Of a stretch of 64,000 nt of DNA, positions 11,158-22,827 are shown piece after piece. Both the position numbers and the translations under genes were made by a program. The notes below the pieces were generated by a model that had not been told where the DNA came from, did no database searches, and was given only the letters and a program-made list of their open reading frames with translations. The DNA comes from Calliopum simillimum (lineage: Eukaryota > Arthropoda > Insecta > Diptera > Lauxaniidae), in assembly GCA_951812925.1 (NCBI GenBank), contig OX638369.1:59224228-59288227 (forward strand), written 5' to 3'. The number at the start of each line of letters is the position of its first letter. Position 1 is the stretch's first letter.

Positions 11158-12764
11158 ATTAAATATGTGTTAAAAAATTAGGGTTTTTTATTATTCAAGT
11201 GGAGTTAAAGTATTTTAGGTTGTGCAAGGTTTTCATCTTGTTATGATTTTCTTTAACTATAGACTGTTCATAATAAGTGTTAAAAATTTGGTTGTGCCAT
11301 GTTTTGCTCCTTCGGAATTATTAGACACTTTGTGAGAGAACTCCAGTCGCTATAATCACAAGAAGCAAGTGCAGCCACCAACAATGCAATGATTTTTTTT
11401 TTTGGTTTTCTTCTTAAATTTTGATGGACTCTTTTAGTTCCGGTATTTTTGTAATACAAAAGTGGTTTTTGTTTTGTGGAAAAGTATTTTGTTATATTTA
11501 AATTTTTTTTTTTTTTTGTTCGTTAGTTTAAAATTAAGTTCATTTTGGCTATATACATAGACATATAGTCGTTCCAAAAGTGAGCTCAAACAAAAATGTT
11601 TTGATTTTATTAAAGAGTAGACATTTAAGTTACTTTTTATGAAAAAAAAGTGTTGCGGGTTTTTGAGCGGGTGGGAGGAATTTTAATTTTTTTAAGGCAA
11701 ACTGACATGTCCAATATGTATGAAAGTGGAGCAAAAAACAAATAAAAAGTTAAATACAGACATAAAGACAGATAATTACCACCAAAAATCTGCAGAGGGT
11801 GTCAATAAAGTACGCTGAGTTTTTAAAAATTTTTGAAGGTCATTAAGAGGTCGCTCAGCGCCGTTTTATGCAAAATCTCGGCTTAGTACAGTTTTTATTT
11901 TATTACGATTTAAGAAACGCTCGGAATGAGTCATCCGATATATCAAATTTTTTGTCTTGAGTCAAGATATATAAAAACATTATATCTCGAATTTAAAATT
12001 ATTCATATATTGTTGTTTTAGATAAAAAACCTAAAGAAAACTTATTTTCGATATTTCGGCCCGCTGTAAAACTTTTAAACTACATCTTGGAAAAACTGTA
12101 TTTCATAAGTTTATCATAAAATTATACAAGAAACAATTTTCTATTGCATCTTAACCCATTATATCCTGTTTTTATGGGTCTTCTTGACCCTTTTTTCCAA
12201 AAACTTGGTTAAAATGGGTTAAAATATTCCACAAAAATATTCTTCAAAAAATTTCACTAGGGGTCATCAAGGACAGAAATTCTTAAAACTTCAGAATAAT
12301 GCGTAAAAAATTTGATGACTATTTTCAATTTCCGTTTTTTATTGCTATTAAAAAAAAATTTCACTACATAATGTACAACTGCATAAGTTTTCTACTTTTT
12401 TATGCATAATTAACTAAAAAAATAAGTTTTTATAACCCTCAATAGTCTGGATGAATTAATAGCGTGTTTTGGTATCTAATACCCCACTGTGCGACGTGCA
12501 ATCGTTGAAATCTTTTTTTGAAATGAAAATACGCATACAGAAAAATGTATTTGCGTTCACATTTTCAAATAACTCATCAAGTCACTCGTCAAATCAGCGA
12601 AATGTCGAAAATTTTTGATTTCCTTCAAAGTTTTTGACAAATTATTTGAAGAAGCATTCTAACTATCAAAAACTCATCAAATCCATAAAATTTTTTTTTT
12701 TATATCAAAATTGGTGATGCCAAACAAATTCGAGCTCATCAATTTAATTTTGCAATTTGATAGT
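11158..12764. other. Interior of hAT element, no recognisable gene
   Basis: AT-rich sequence inside the hAT nest without convincing coding potential. A small piece at about 12151-12224 is bounded by TTAACCCATT and AATGGGTTAA, like a tiny piggyBac-type MITE. Confidence 0.4.
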
Positions 12765-13473
12765 GTGTACACTAGACTGCTTCATAATTTTTTTTTTTTT
12801 GCTTTCCAGCAAGTTTTTTTGTCAAAACAATAGAAACTAAAAATTCTTGTGCAAGGTGAGCCCATAATATTAATATTTACTGGTGGCGCATCGTATTTCT
12901 CTGTTTTAAGTTTGAAAAAGTACTCTTCTAAACACTTTTGTACATATCTCATGAAAGAGAAAACGCAGACAAATGAGACTGCTACCATTGGAAATAGCAT
13001 ACAATTTTTCATAAAAAAGTTTACAATAATTTTTTTCGGAAAGATGTTACTTCGGTAGTTTTTTAGCTTTCATAGTTAATAATCGTTTTCAAACTAAATA
13101 TTTCGGTTTAAAGCTAAACACAGTTTTCTCAAGTTTAAAAACGATTTTAAACTTTGAAAGCTAAAAAACTACCGAAGTAACATCTTTATGAAAAAAATTA
13201 TTATAAACTTTTTTATGAAAAATTTTATGCTATTTCCAATGGTAGCAGTCTCATTTGTCTGCGTTTCTCTCTCTCTCACGAGATATGTACTAAAGTGTTT
13301 AGAAGAGTACTTTTTCAAACTTAAAACAGAGAAATACGATGCGCCACCAGTAAATATTAATATTATGGGCTCTCCTTGCACAAGAATTTTTAGTTTCTAT
13401 TGTTTTAACAAAAAAACTTGTTGGAAAGCAAATCGGAAGCAAAAAAAAAATTATGAAGCAGTCTAGTGTACAC
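12765..13473. mobile_element. 709-bp foldback element
   Basis: GTGTACACTAGACTGCTTCA at the left end is matched by its reverse complement at the right end, and the arms continue to pair to the centre near 13115. The arms share a mirrored 70-codon open frame that is a shadow of the palindrome. The arms differ by a few substitutions and small indels. No clear target duplication. Confidence 0.75.
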
Positions 13474-13478
13474 CACAT

Positions 13479-14133
13479 CGATACCTTAGAGCGCTATAGT
13501 CCTATCTCCACTTTTTGCGATTTTGAGATTTTTGCAGTTATGGCATCATTGTGGGCTTCTTTACCGTGTGGAAAACTGTCTGATGTCAAAATACCAAAAT
13601 ATTCGATAATTAAGAAAAATCCTATCTCCAACAGTATTCAAATAAATCACATTTTAAAAAAAAATCTTCGTTTTTTCGCGTTTTCTTCGCGTTTCATGAC
13701 TTTTTGCGATATTTTAGTCAACAAATTTGGTTACACCCAAGGCTGAACTTTTGTTTGTTGGAACCAAAAATTAAAAAAAAAAAAAAAAAAAAATTCGTTT
13801 TTTCGTGTTTTCTACGCGTTTCATGACTTTTTACGACATTTTAGTGGAAAAATTCAAAAAATGTACTAAATACGTCTTTTTCTTAAGAGTAGTGGAATTC
13901 TATATAAGGGCAAAAGTAATGACATACTCTAAATTGGCTGGGATTTCGTTAGAAATTAATTAAATTGGTTAAAAACATTAAATTATGTTAAAATATACTA
14001 TAGGTAAAAATATTGCATGTATCTTTATATCAAAATAGCAGCCAATCCTAAATAACCACTGTTTGAAATCTTCTTTTTGCATTTCCCAACAATTGGAAAA
14101 ATGGAGATAGGACTATAGCGCTCTAAGGTATCG
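13479..14133. mobile_element. 655-bp MITE with inverted ends CGATACCTTAGAGCGC
   Basis: About 32 bp of near-perfect inverted terminus (CGATACCTTAGAGCGCTATA...) flanks an AT-rich body. ACAT lies on both sides and may be a 4-bp duplication. Inside, a ~50-bp block with 'gcgtttcatgactttt' is directly repeated at about 13665 and 13793. Confidence 0.7.
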
Positions 14134-14454
14134 ACATGTGAATGTTTGCTATTGAAAGGCAAATTACATGACAAATATTTTGAAGCCAAATTAGCAAGTA
14201 GATATTTTACTGTAAATACAATAAATATTATTTTATAGTAAATTACTAATTCATATTTATTAATAATTAATATTTCTATCTTATTTAAATATATAATAAT
14301 CTGTTTTATTATATTATATTATTATTCATTTAAAAAAAAAACAGAATGTTTTCGAAATCTTTACATATAATTTAAAAAAAAATGTATACACTTGGTTTGA
14401 GAAGGGGGCCGATCGCCCCCATCGCCCCCACCTGGATCCGCCACTGTGAAGCAC

Positions 14455-15188
14455 TAATATACAGCACAATGCATTGAGAAACCATAATACATACATCGGT
14501 AGCAGCTTTGCTTAACGTGTAATTTAAAAAACAAAAATGCCTATATCAGATTACCCGAAGTTACTCTATTAAGTTCTGTAATTTGACAAGCCAATTCACA
14601 ATCCGACCACTTAAAAAAATTTAAATTTTGCTTTGTTCGCTTGATATATTGAAAAAACAAATTATTTTTCAGGCAGGGCAGGCTTCGGGCATAAAAAAAA
14701 GTATGTTCCTGAACTCTCATAAAAAGAATAGACAAATGTTAATGCAAATTTTATATTCAAGAAAAAGTGAAGTGATTTTATGGAAGAGGAAGTGGCGAAG
14801 TGTTTTTGATAAAAAAGGAGCAAAACACTTCAATTGAAGTGTAAACGACAGCACTGGTTCGCTCGTATGTATATTCCGCCCGACTGTTTTGTCTGCTGAG
14901 TAAACCAGCTCTAAGCGATACGGCAACACCAGCGGAGAATTGAGAAATCGTTCACCTATCAGTTGTATGTGTAAACAGGGTTCTACTTTGCAACGAAACT
15001 GTCGTCTCTGGTTTTTTGTTTACATTGAATACTTTTGACAGTAAATGTATCTTGTATAAAGCGCGTGAAAGGTGTATAAAATTCAAATTCGTTAAACGGC
15101 GCGAGTATTTCGACGCTTCTATTTCGTGTTGAAAACAAATAATTTGCTGAATATCTTTGACTAAATTCTTATCCGCGATAGTGAAAAA
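14455..15188. other. Intergenic and 5' region of Aurora B
   Basis: No coding signal. The last ~350 bp before the ATG at 15189 are less AT-rich and probably contain the Aurora B promoter and 5' UTR; no TATA box is obvious. Confidence 0.4.
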
Positions 15189-18100
15189 ATGCACAAGCAA
15201 ATGAAAAAACCACCAAATCGTAGAGACTTGCCTGAGTTGATAAAAAATGTACCTGAAGAATATAGAGAAATTATACAGGAGAGATCCTTGAAAATGATGT
15301 CGCATCCAGCTTATGGACAACCGTGAGTTTGAAAATTGTTTGGTAAAATTTATTCCACTTATCCATTCTTTTTTTCCATAATTAGATACAATTGGTCTAC
15401 ACGTGATTTCGAAATGGGTGCTCCCTTAGGCCGTGGTAAATTTGGGCGTGTCTATTTAGCGCGTGAAAAGCATTCCCACTTCATGGTTGCTATGAAAGTG
15501 ATGTTCAAAAAAGAACTGCAAGATGGTGGAGTGCAACGTCAAGTCTTGCGCGAAATAGAAATCCAATCACATTTGAAGTAAGTTAAAATTTTAATGTTGA
15601 ATCGTTTGTGCTACGCTGTAAATTTTTAATTTAAGTCTAGTTTACGGATAATCAATCGTCTCTATTAAGTTAAAATTTTCGTTATTCTAAGGACGAATGT
15701 GTATTCACAAAGTGTCGCTCTGATCTAGTTTATATAAGCATATGGTATGAAGGTATCAGAACTAAATAAAAAAAAAATGGAAAATTATTGGTGTCAAGTT
15801 GTAAAATTTGAATACAAATAGTTTAACCATGAGAGGTGGCTTATGAACTTATTCCAAAAACCATAAAACCGTTGATAGTTATTCGGCCCAAATCTTTTAA
15901 AAGGGGTTGATTTTCTACATTCCACTTTTGAACTCATTGTTCTCAAGTGAAAAGTTTGGGAGCATGTCTTGTTTACGGATATAAATTGTAACAAGTGTCG
16001 GCAAGATCTGGTTTCGGAGATATAGCCATCGGAAGATCCGGACAACAACACTAGTTTATGAAGAACATTTTTAAATTAAATATAGCGGACATAGATAAGA
16101 TTTGGTATACTTATGTGTAAATGCACTGAAACAAATACATAATATTCACTGAAAAAGTAAATAGATGAGATTTGGTGATAAATTGAAGCAAAGCAAACCG
16201 GAATATGCTAGTTTAAAATAAAATCGAAAATTTAAAAAGGAAAAATCGAAGGTATACAATCAGGATTGTTCCATAATCCGTATGTATATTAAATCGGCCA
16301 TAACTTTTTGAAGAAAGCATCGTACGACAATTTTCAAGATCTCATTTTGAAGAGAAAGAGTAACACTACATGATTAATTATGTAAAAAACATATAAAAAG
16401 ATTTGTGCAGTGTGCATTAGATAGTATCACGAAAAAAAGTTCGAATGTCCGCCCCCAGTTTGAAAGCTAATATTGAAAGATTTTTAAGCAAAAAAACATT
16501 TTTCTTTTCGGCCACTAAATCCGATGCGGTTTTGTATTTTTCTTATATCTCCGCCGATCAACAAGTATAGCATATCGTTGTAAATGTCTCAACATGGGCT
16601 TTATTTCTTTCATAGAAATCATTTATCTCAGATGTTTTTTTCGACTAGTTGTACTCATTATCTCAGTTTCTACCACCGTAAGTTGCCAAGGACACTTCAA
16701 AGAATTAAAGCCAACAAAAAATTAAAAATTCATCTCTACAAAGTTAACTCAAATTGTTTAAATTGAAGAAGCTATAGCGAATCTAAAACCTCAGTACGAA
16801 ATATGAAAAACATAATGGGGTTATCGTGAAAAAATATTCCCAGGGAATTTTCTCAGACTGCCGTGCATTCTCTATTGCAGTTTAAGAAAATTCCCCGGGA
16901 ATCTTGATTCACGATAACCCCCAATGTTTCAGGAACAAAAATTGCCCCCTAAGACTATGCAAGTTTTTTTTTAACATTTGAAATTTCAAACAGTACGCAA
17001 ATAAATAGAACAAGAATCTGCATCGAATTTAGAGGCCGAAAAAAAATTGTTTTTCCTTAAAAATCTTTCAATCAGGCCTGTCCTGTAATCAGCATGGTTC
17101 AAATTACTTTTCATTGAGGATGCTTTTTGATGAAAATGGTGAGTCACACGATAAAAAGTACTAGAATCTTTTTTGCGGAGAATTACATGCTCTACAAATA
17201 ACATTGATTTGCAATAACGAAAAAACCACCGTTTAGGAAATATTTTAAAAAAACCGCAAAAAGTCGAAAAATTCGACTTTATCGAATATTTTCGAAACAG
17301 TTACTTTTTCGTTAATACTAATCAATGTTATTTGTAAAACATGTAATTCTCCAGAAAAAAGATTCTGATACTTTTTATCGTGTGACTCACCATTTTCATC
17401 AAAAAGCCTACTAAATGAAAATTAATTGAAACCACACGGATTACGGTTTGAATAATTCACAATAGATTCGCTTTTTAATTCTTTCAGTGGAAAAATGGAA
17501 AAAGCAGGTTTTTTCTTATTTATTTTCTAATTTTTGCTCAGGTTAATTTTAAGTACGAGCAATACAAATCCGAAATCTGTCGATATTTTCTTGCTTGGCT
17601 GACCAGAGAAAAAAGGTGAAAGATCTTGATCATGATTTTAACAGTTTTGATTTAAACCAAGAGGCCGTTCACATATTACGTAACGCGTGGGGCTTTAGAT
17701 TTATCACATGGGGGTGGGGGAAGGGTTCCTTAACTACGTTACGTAATGTCGATTTCATAATATTATGCATCAAAATTGGTCGAAAATTGCGGCCCCACAA
17801 GTATGGATTCTTATATCAAAGTCAGCAACTACAATAGTCAGAGCTCTACTCTTTTTTATTTAATATGCTGCACCCTAATACGTGTATGCATATAAATTAT
17901 TTTGATAAAGTACGATTTATAATATGATATATGGGCAATTCTCAGGAACCTTTAACCTATACATGTCAAAAACGTAAGTTGTAATTACTCCAAATAGTAA
18001 TGATTTTTTGTGAATATGGGCCCGCGCTCATATTGCTCAAACATTAACAAGTATGTGGATAAAATTTTTTTGTAGAAATATATGGAATTCGCGCCAATTT

Positions 18101-19392
18101 TGAGCTCGACGTGCTACCATGTACTTTTTTTTTAATACTTCATTTATTTATTGAATCTTCTCTTCTTAGGAGACTAACAATAAGTTTAAAAATCTTAATT
18201 CTAAATAACATTATTATACATTATTATATAATATATAATTTCATATTAAATGTGTCTCCAGAGTTTATAGGGACATTTGACATTCAAATGTAACCTCTGT
18301 ACATGGTAGCACGTCGAGCTCAAAATTGGCGCGAATTCCATATATTTCTACAAAAAAAAATTTAATCCACATACTTTTTACTGTTTGAACAATATGAGTG
18401 CGGGCCAATATTCACAAAAAATCATTACTGTTTGGAGTAATTACAACTTACGTTTTTGACATATATAGGTTAAAGGTCCCATATGCTTGTAAAGAAGCTT
18501 GAAAAAATTGTGTTTTAAGTTCGTTATTATAGACTGCATTCCATGCATTCCTACGTAATGAAATCTTCATCTATGTATGTTTTCGAATTTTCTCTTGGTT
18601 TCTTTTTAAGACACCCAAACATTTTACGCCTTTTTACCTGGTTCCATGATGAAACTCGCATTTATCTTGCACTTGAAATTGCATCTGAAGGTGAACTATA
18701 TAAAGCTTTGCGCAATTCAAAACGCTTCGATGAACCACGTGCAGCTAAGTATACATATCAAGTGGGAGATGCACTGAATTACTGCCATTTAAATAATGTC
18801 ATACATCGCGACTTGAAACCAGAGAATATATTACTGACGTCAACTGATGACGTTAAGTTAGCTGATTTTGGTTGGTCTGCACACACGCTGTCCAATAAGT
18901 AAGATTTTTTTTTTTCTTCATCCTTAATACTAATGCTTATAGTTTACATCGTATATATAGACGTAAAACTCTGTGCGGTACTTTGGATTATTTGCCACCA
19001 GAAATGGTCGATGGATGCTCTTATGATGATTCTATAGACCAGTGGTGTTTGGGTATTTTATGTTATGAATTCCTTGTTGGAAATCCACCATTTGAAGCGA
19101 GTGATAATGAGAAGACTTATGAAAAAATTCGACGCCTACAGGTTTTTTATCCTTCACATATGACTTCGGGCGCAAAGGATCTCATTTCAAAGGTGCATTA
19201 ACTATAGTTAACTTTAATTTTATATTTGTAAATAATACTTGGTATCTTTATTTTTAATAGCTGTTGTGTAAAAACAGCGCATCCCGTATCACGCTCGTTG
19301 AAGTTATGAAACATCCTTGGGTCAAAGAAAATATGGCGAAACGAAATGCGTATGTGAAGCAGCAATCAGAAAAGCAGAAGCTGAAAATATAA
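15189..19392 (+). CDS. aurB: Aurora B mitotic serine/threonine kinase, 5 exons
   Basis: Exons 15189-15322, 15386-15577, 18611-18898, 18961-19192 and 19261-19392 join in frame into 325 residues (fly Aurora B is about 329). Aurora B is the kinase of the chromosomal passenger complex; with INCENP, survivin and borealin it corrects kinetochore attachments and drives cytokinesis. The glycine loop GRGKFG is at 60-65, the ATP lysine in VAMK is K82, the catalytic loop HRDLKPEN has D176, and the DFG aspartate is D194. The activation segment [14 protein letters not shown] holds T208, the expected autophosphorylation site. The region before the kinase domain is short, as in fly Aurora B and unlike Aurora A. 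All intron phases agree. Intron 2 is 3033 bp and full of repeats; the other introns are about 62-68 bp. A polyadenylation signal lies at 19536. It is convergent with the mitochondrial polymerase gene. No defects are seen. Confidence 0.96.
16817..16922. mobile_element. ~107-bp palindromic MITE, copy 2 (intron 2 of Aurora B)
   Basis: GGGGTTATCGTGAA ... TTCACGATAACCCC termini. The core reads in the opposite direction to the copies at 4497 and 29167, so this insertion is simply inverted. Confidence 0.85.
17083..17447. mobile_element. 365-bp palindromic repeat, copy 1 (intron 2 of Aurora B)
   Basis: Left arm 'ggtgagtcacacgataaaaagta' and right arm pair over ~140 bp. The centre contains 'gtcgaaaaattcgactttatcg'. 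A second, left-truncated copy lies at 50018-50306. Confidence 0.75.
17665..17760. repeat. Short repeat with GGCCGTTCACATATTACGTAA and CGTTACGTAA ends
   Basis: The motifs 'attacgtaacg' and 'cgttacgtaat' face each other across about 60 bp. Strings of this kind (GGCCGTTCA...ATTACGTAACG) are widespread in insect genomes as MITE ends. Only one copy is in this window. Confidence 0.4.
17930..18486. mobile_element. ~555-bp foldback in intron 2 of Aurora B
   Basis: Two ~190-bp arms (about 17930-18122 and 18298-18486) with 'gagctcgacgtgctaccatg' at the inner edge surround a ~175-bp AT-rich loop. It lies just before exon 3, about 125 bp from the acceptor. Confidence 0.75.
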
Positions 19393-19535
19393 CAAAACAA
19401 CGAAATTCAATTACAAATGAATATGTACAATGTATTCTGATCGATTATTATAATTTTATATTTATTCCTATATTCACTTATTCTAATTTTTACGGTTTTG
19501 CATCTCGTCTTCATTATTTTTGGTAACGTTTTGTC

Positions 19536-19541
19536 AATAAA
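19536..19541 (+). promoter_or_regulatory. Polyadenylation signal AATAAA of Aurora B
   Basis: First AATAAA after the stop codon, about 145 bp downstream. Position and spacing fit a short 3' UTR. Confidence 0.6.
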
Positions 19542-19542
19542 T

Positions 19543-20025
19543 ATGTATTCATTAACAATTTCATTATTTGGTTCAAAACTATTCACTCTTCGCCATTCTT
19601 TCTTTGAAAGAAAGAAACGCCAAATTAGGTACACTGCCGTTTTTTTGAAAAGGGCAAAGATGTTGCTGAATGATTATATTTGAGTGCATAGCAGTAGAGA
19701 GTACTTAATTTCGAGAGTTTCCAATTTAAAAAATATGACTAGAAAATACAAGATGATTTGAGTTGTGATCATATTGAGGTTTAATTGACGCTGACGAACA
19801 CCTCATATTTTTTCACGCCATCCGATTTCTAGATGATTATAGAGCACCTTTCGAGAAAAGTGGTAAAACGGTTTCTATAGAGACTTCACTAATCTCATAG
19901 TTTTACTAAAACATAAAAAACCAATAAGCCAACATTAAAATAGTCATTATCGACGTAGAATTGCACTATTCTCTTTTCGTTTTCGAGATATCCTAACCTA
20001 AAAAAAACGCTGATTTTGGCTCTTT
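19543..20025. other. Intergenic between Aurora B and repeats
   Basis: No gene. The block at 19930-20000 ('agaattgcactattctcttttcgttttcgagatatcctaacc') resembles parts of the palindromic elements at 6714 and 57008. Confidence 0.4.
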
Positions 20026-20029
20026 TTAA

Positions 20030-20340
20030 CCCTTTCGAACCGGTTGGGACAATATACCCCAAAAATTTTTTAATAAATACATAACTCGGTTATAAACGTC
20101 ACTTAAATTGAATGAATTAATAAAATTAATTAGTAACCACTGTTTTTTCTTATAACCACTCCAAGGACATTATATCCCAAAAATTCAAATCAAAAATATC
20201 TGTTGGGAGTACAGACCGGAAGCGCCTCTGGCGGTGGAAATTTGAATTTAGAGACGGTCAAACATTTTACTTAAATTAAGTTTCTAAGATTAAATTGTCA
20301 CAAAGATTGTATACCCCAGTTTTTTTTCGGGTCGAAAGGG
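20030..20340. mobile_element. piggyBac-like MITE at a TTAA site
   Basis: TTAA lies on both sides (20026-20029 and 20341-20344), and the ends CCCTTTCGAACCGG and CCGGGTCGAAAGGG-like are inverted. TTAA duplication with CCCT-type ends is the piggyBac signature. It is 311 bp with no coding capacity. Confidence 0.75.
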
Positions 20341-20690
20341 TTAAAGCTTTATAACAAGCCAAGTTACGAGAATTCAAAAAACACGATTTCTCGATAATTT
20401 CAAATGAGGTTTTAAAGAGAAAGATACTAGATTTTATCGTTCATAAATACAATATTTAGTTATAAGACATCAAAAACAAGGATATTTCGGATAATAAAAA
20501 AAAATTATGAAACATTCATTCATGAAACATCATGAAAATGTTAACCCCTTCACATAATGACATTACCTTTGCCTCTTACTGGTATTAAGCACCTTTGGTA
20601 CGGCCACTCCTGAATTTATTTTGCTGTAGTGGAAAGCTTAATGCATTAACTCTTAAGTTTTATTTATCATTATTTTTGTATTGTTATTTT

Positions 20691-21025
20691 GATGTTTTTA
20701 CATAAAGCACTTTTTTGCTATTTGGTACAATGAAAAACGTGAAACGAAAAGAAAACAAAAAACATGAAGTCAGTGTTAGTCAGCTTTTTGCCTTTCTCTT
20801 TGTGATGTATCCTTTTTTCAGCTGTGTGACCGCATATTTTGTCGTTGTTAATATTGAAAAATTTGCATTTAATTGTACCAAGCTTAATGGCAAAATATTA
20901 AAATTATTTTAACTGTGTGCACATTTACACACAAATACCTTTCTAACGGTGTATAATTCAAAGTCGTGCTCCATTTCTTACATAGTAAAAAAGGAAGGAC
21001 ACATTTTTGTCTTACGTATTTCCAC
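20691..21025 (+). repeat. Dispersed repeat 'R3', copy a
   Basis: Contains 'tttttgctatttggtaca', a GTGTGACCGCATATTTTG block, and ends near 'acatagtaaaaaaggaagga'. Two further copies are at 24139-24560 and 48817-49230. Class unknown; the open frame in it is not conserved between copies. Confidence 0.7.
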
Positions 21026-22054
21026 AGTTCCACAGTCTACATTCTTAAAATCTTTCCTCATACAACTTTCGAAAGGTGGTGATCATAATAAAAGTCAAAG
21101 TTTTTAAGGCTTTGTAAAATATGATTATTTTTCATTTAAATGTTTATCGTATTATAAAATTGTTTTCTTAATTTTGATTTTGAATAATAACAAAGTATGC
21201 TCAAATAAGCGAAATAAATTAATTTTAGCTTAAGCTACTGAACCAAAAATTTATACATATGTTTCTAACAAATTTTATTTTAAGTTTGACAAATTTTAAT
21301 TTTTTAATTTAATTTTTTAGCAATATGTTGTGGCTCACAGCTTATTTTGTGCCGTAATATTTTTAAACTTTAAAACGAATAAGCATATCAAAAATTGTTT
21401 TCAATACGCTCTAGGCGGAAAAAACCGATTAAGAAGTGGCAGAAATTCAGGTCACAGCTTTTTTCATGCAGATGCGTATTTTTCCTTTGAAGCCAGTTTT
21501 TCGCCCTATTTAACTGGAATTTCTTTTTCTATATCCTCTGCGTGGTATTGGCAATCAGCTGCAACCAAATTTTAGTGTAATTTTGCACATGTGAGGACTA
21601 ACAAAGTGCATTTTGATTAAATGTGCTGTCGAGGACTGGCAATACGTCATTTTGAGAACAGGCTATTCATACGCAAAACTGCTCAATATAATACAGAGCA
21701 CCATTGAAAGCTTCGTTCATGCAAATCGGGTCTAAAGCAAGGGTAGAACTGCGCCAAACCACATTTTTAATCCCGCTGACGATCTATAAAATCAAGACAA
21801 ACCCAAATTGTCGACTCCAAAAATAGTTATGAACATACACCACGAAGTTTAAAAATATTACTGCATGAAATAATCTGTGAGTCACTGTACGCTTATCTTT
21901 TATTATATTTCAAGTTTTAATTTGTAAACTCCAACATTAGATTGAGATTAATAACCTTAGCATAGAAGACGAAATGAATCGAGCGTCTGACTTTCAATTG
22001 CTTACATCTTAAAAATTAAAATTTTTGTTTACAAACTTTATTCTAAAATTACCG
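21026..22054. other. Intergenic, nothing recognised
   Basis: AT-rich, no convincing gene or repeat. An 81-codon frame at 21330 has no recognisable features. Confidence 0.4.
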
Positions 22055-22237
22055 CTTTTCATTAAGAACGTGCTTTGACTTAGGGCCAATTTCACAATGT
22101 TCAGTTAAGCCTTAACTAGAACTTTAACTGGAACTTTGACTTTAAATTTCATACAAAATTTTCATTTATCTGGAAGTTAAATTTTAACTGAACATTGTGA
22201 AAATGGCCCTAAGTCAAAGCACGTTCTTAATGAAAAG
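22055..22237. mobile_element. 183-bp palindromic MITE (AGGGCCAATTTCACAATGTT ends)
   Basis: Arms 'cttttcattaagaacgtgct' through 'agggccaatttcacaatg' mirror almost perfectly. A related copy is at 35143-35275, and broken heads occur near 31768 and 37931. Confidence 0.75.
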
Positions 22238-22631
22238 TTCAATCGGTTGATATTAACGATTGAATTTCAATCACTCGTTTCGTTTAGTCTTCTTCACTCC
22301 TGATAACAAACAGGAGAGATTCTCAATATGTACTAAGATGGATAGCCATTTATAGACCCGTGCATAAAGTAAGTTGGAGGTTTGTCTGTGCCTTGCAAAA
22401 GTTGCTTCTAACTTTACAATAAATATGAAGTTGCGTGTTTTGTTGTACAATACATTTTTTAATGTTTGCGTAGGTAATACATAATCTTCAAGATTAAGCA
22501 AAATAGATAACTCCAATATTGTATTTACTAAGTAGTTTTAAAGATCCAATTTTGCTTTATTTTAATAAAAAAAGAGCCTCTTTCTTGCTTATTAAAAATA
22601 ATAATTACAATTCGAATGTATGAAAGTAGGC

Positions 22632-22789
22632 ATTGCAGCTAAACCTAAATTGGAGCGTTATTCGAGCGTTATTGTTATTTAACCGTCTCTGAATCGGTAT
22701 GCCCATATAAATTGTATGGACATGAAACAGACAGAGATGGTTAAATAACGCTGACGCTTGAATAAAGTTCCATTTTAGGTATGGCAGTT
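22632..22789. mobile_element. ~158-bp palindromic MITE at the 3' end of the polymerase gene
   Basis: Imperfect arms with 'ttatttaaccgtctctg' and 'cagagatggttaaataa' face each other. It ends about 40 bp beyond the polymerase stop codon, so it may supply part of its 3' UTR. Confidence 0.6.
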
Positions 22790-22827
22790 AGAATTATAAA
22801 TACATATATTGCTTACATTGTAGCAAT

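Larger units (their letters stand above)
5916..14446 (-). mobile_element. hAT-superfamily transposon, 8.5 kb, with nested insertions
   Basis: Both ends carry the inverted terminus CAGTGGCGGATCCAG followed by G-rich sequence. The 8-mer TGAAGCAC is duplicated exactly at 5908-5915 and 14447-14454. An 8-bp duplication and CAG-type ends define hAT elements. The body holds a transposase remnant (6062-6601) and at least four later insertions: a palindrome (6714-8625), a Helitron-like element (8959-11157) and two foldbacks (12765-13473, 13479-14133). The intact duplication shows the whole nest moved or grew as a unit in one locus. Confidence 0.88.

Noticed and set aside
16817..16922. Apparent inversion of the core of the 107-bp MITE relative to other copies
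   Set aside because: Because the ends are inverted repeats, inserting the whole element backwards gives the same picture; no site-specific inversion is needed.
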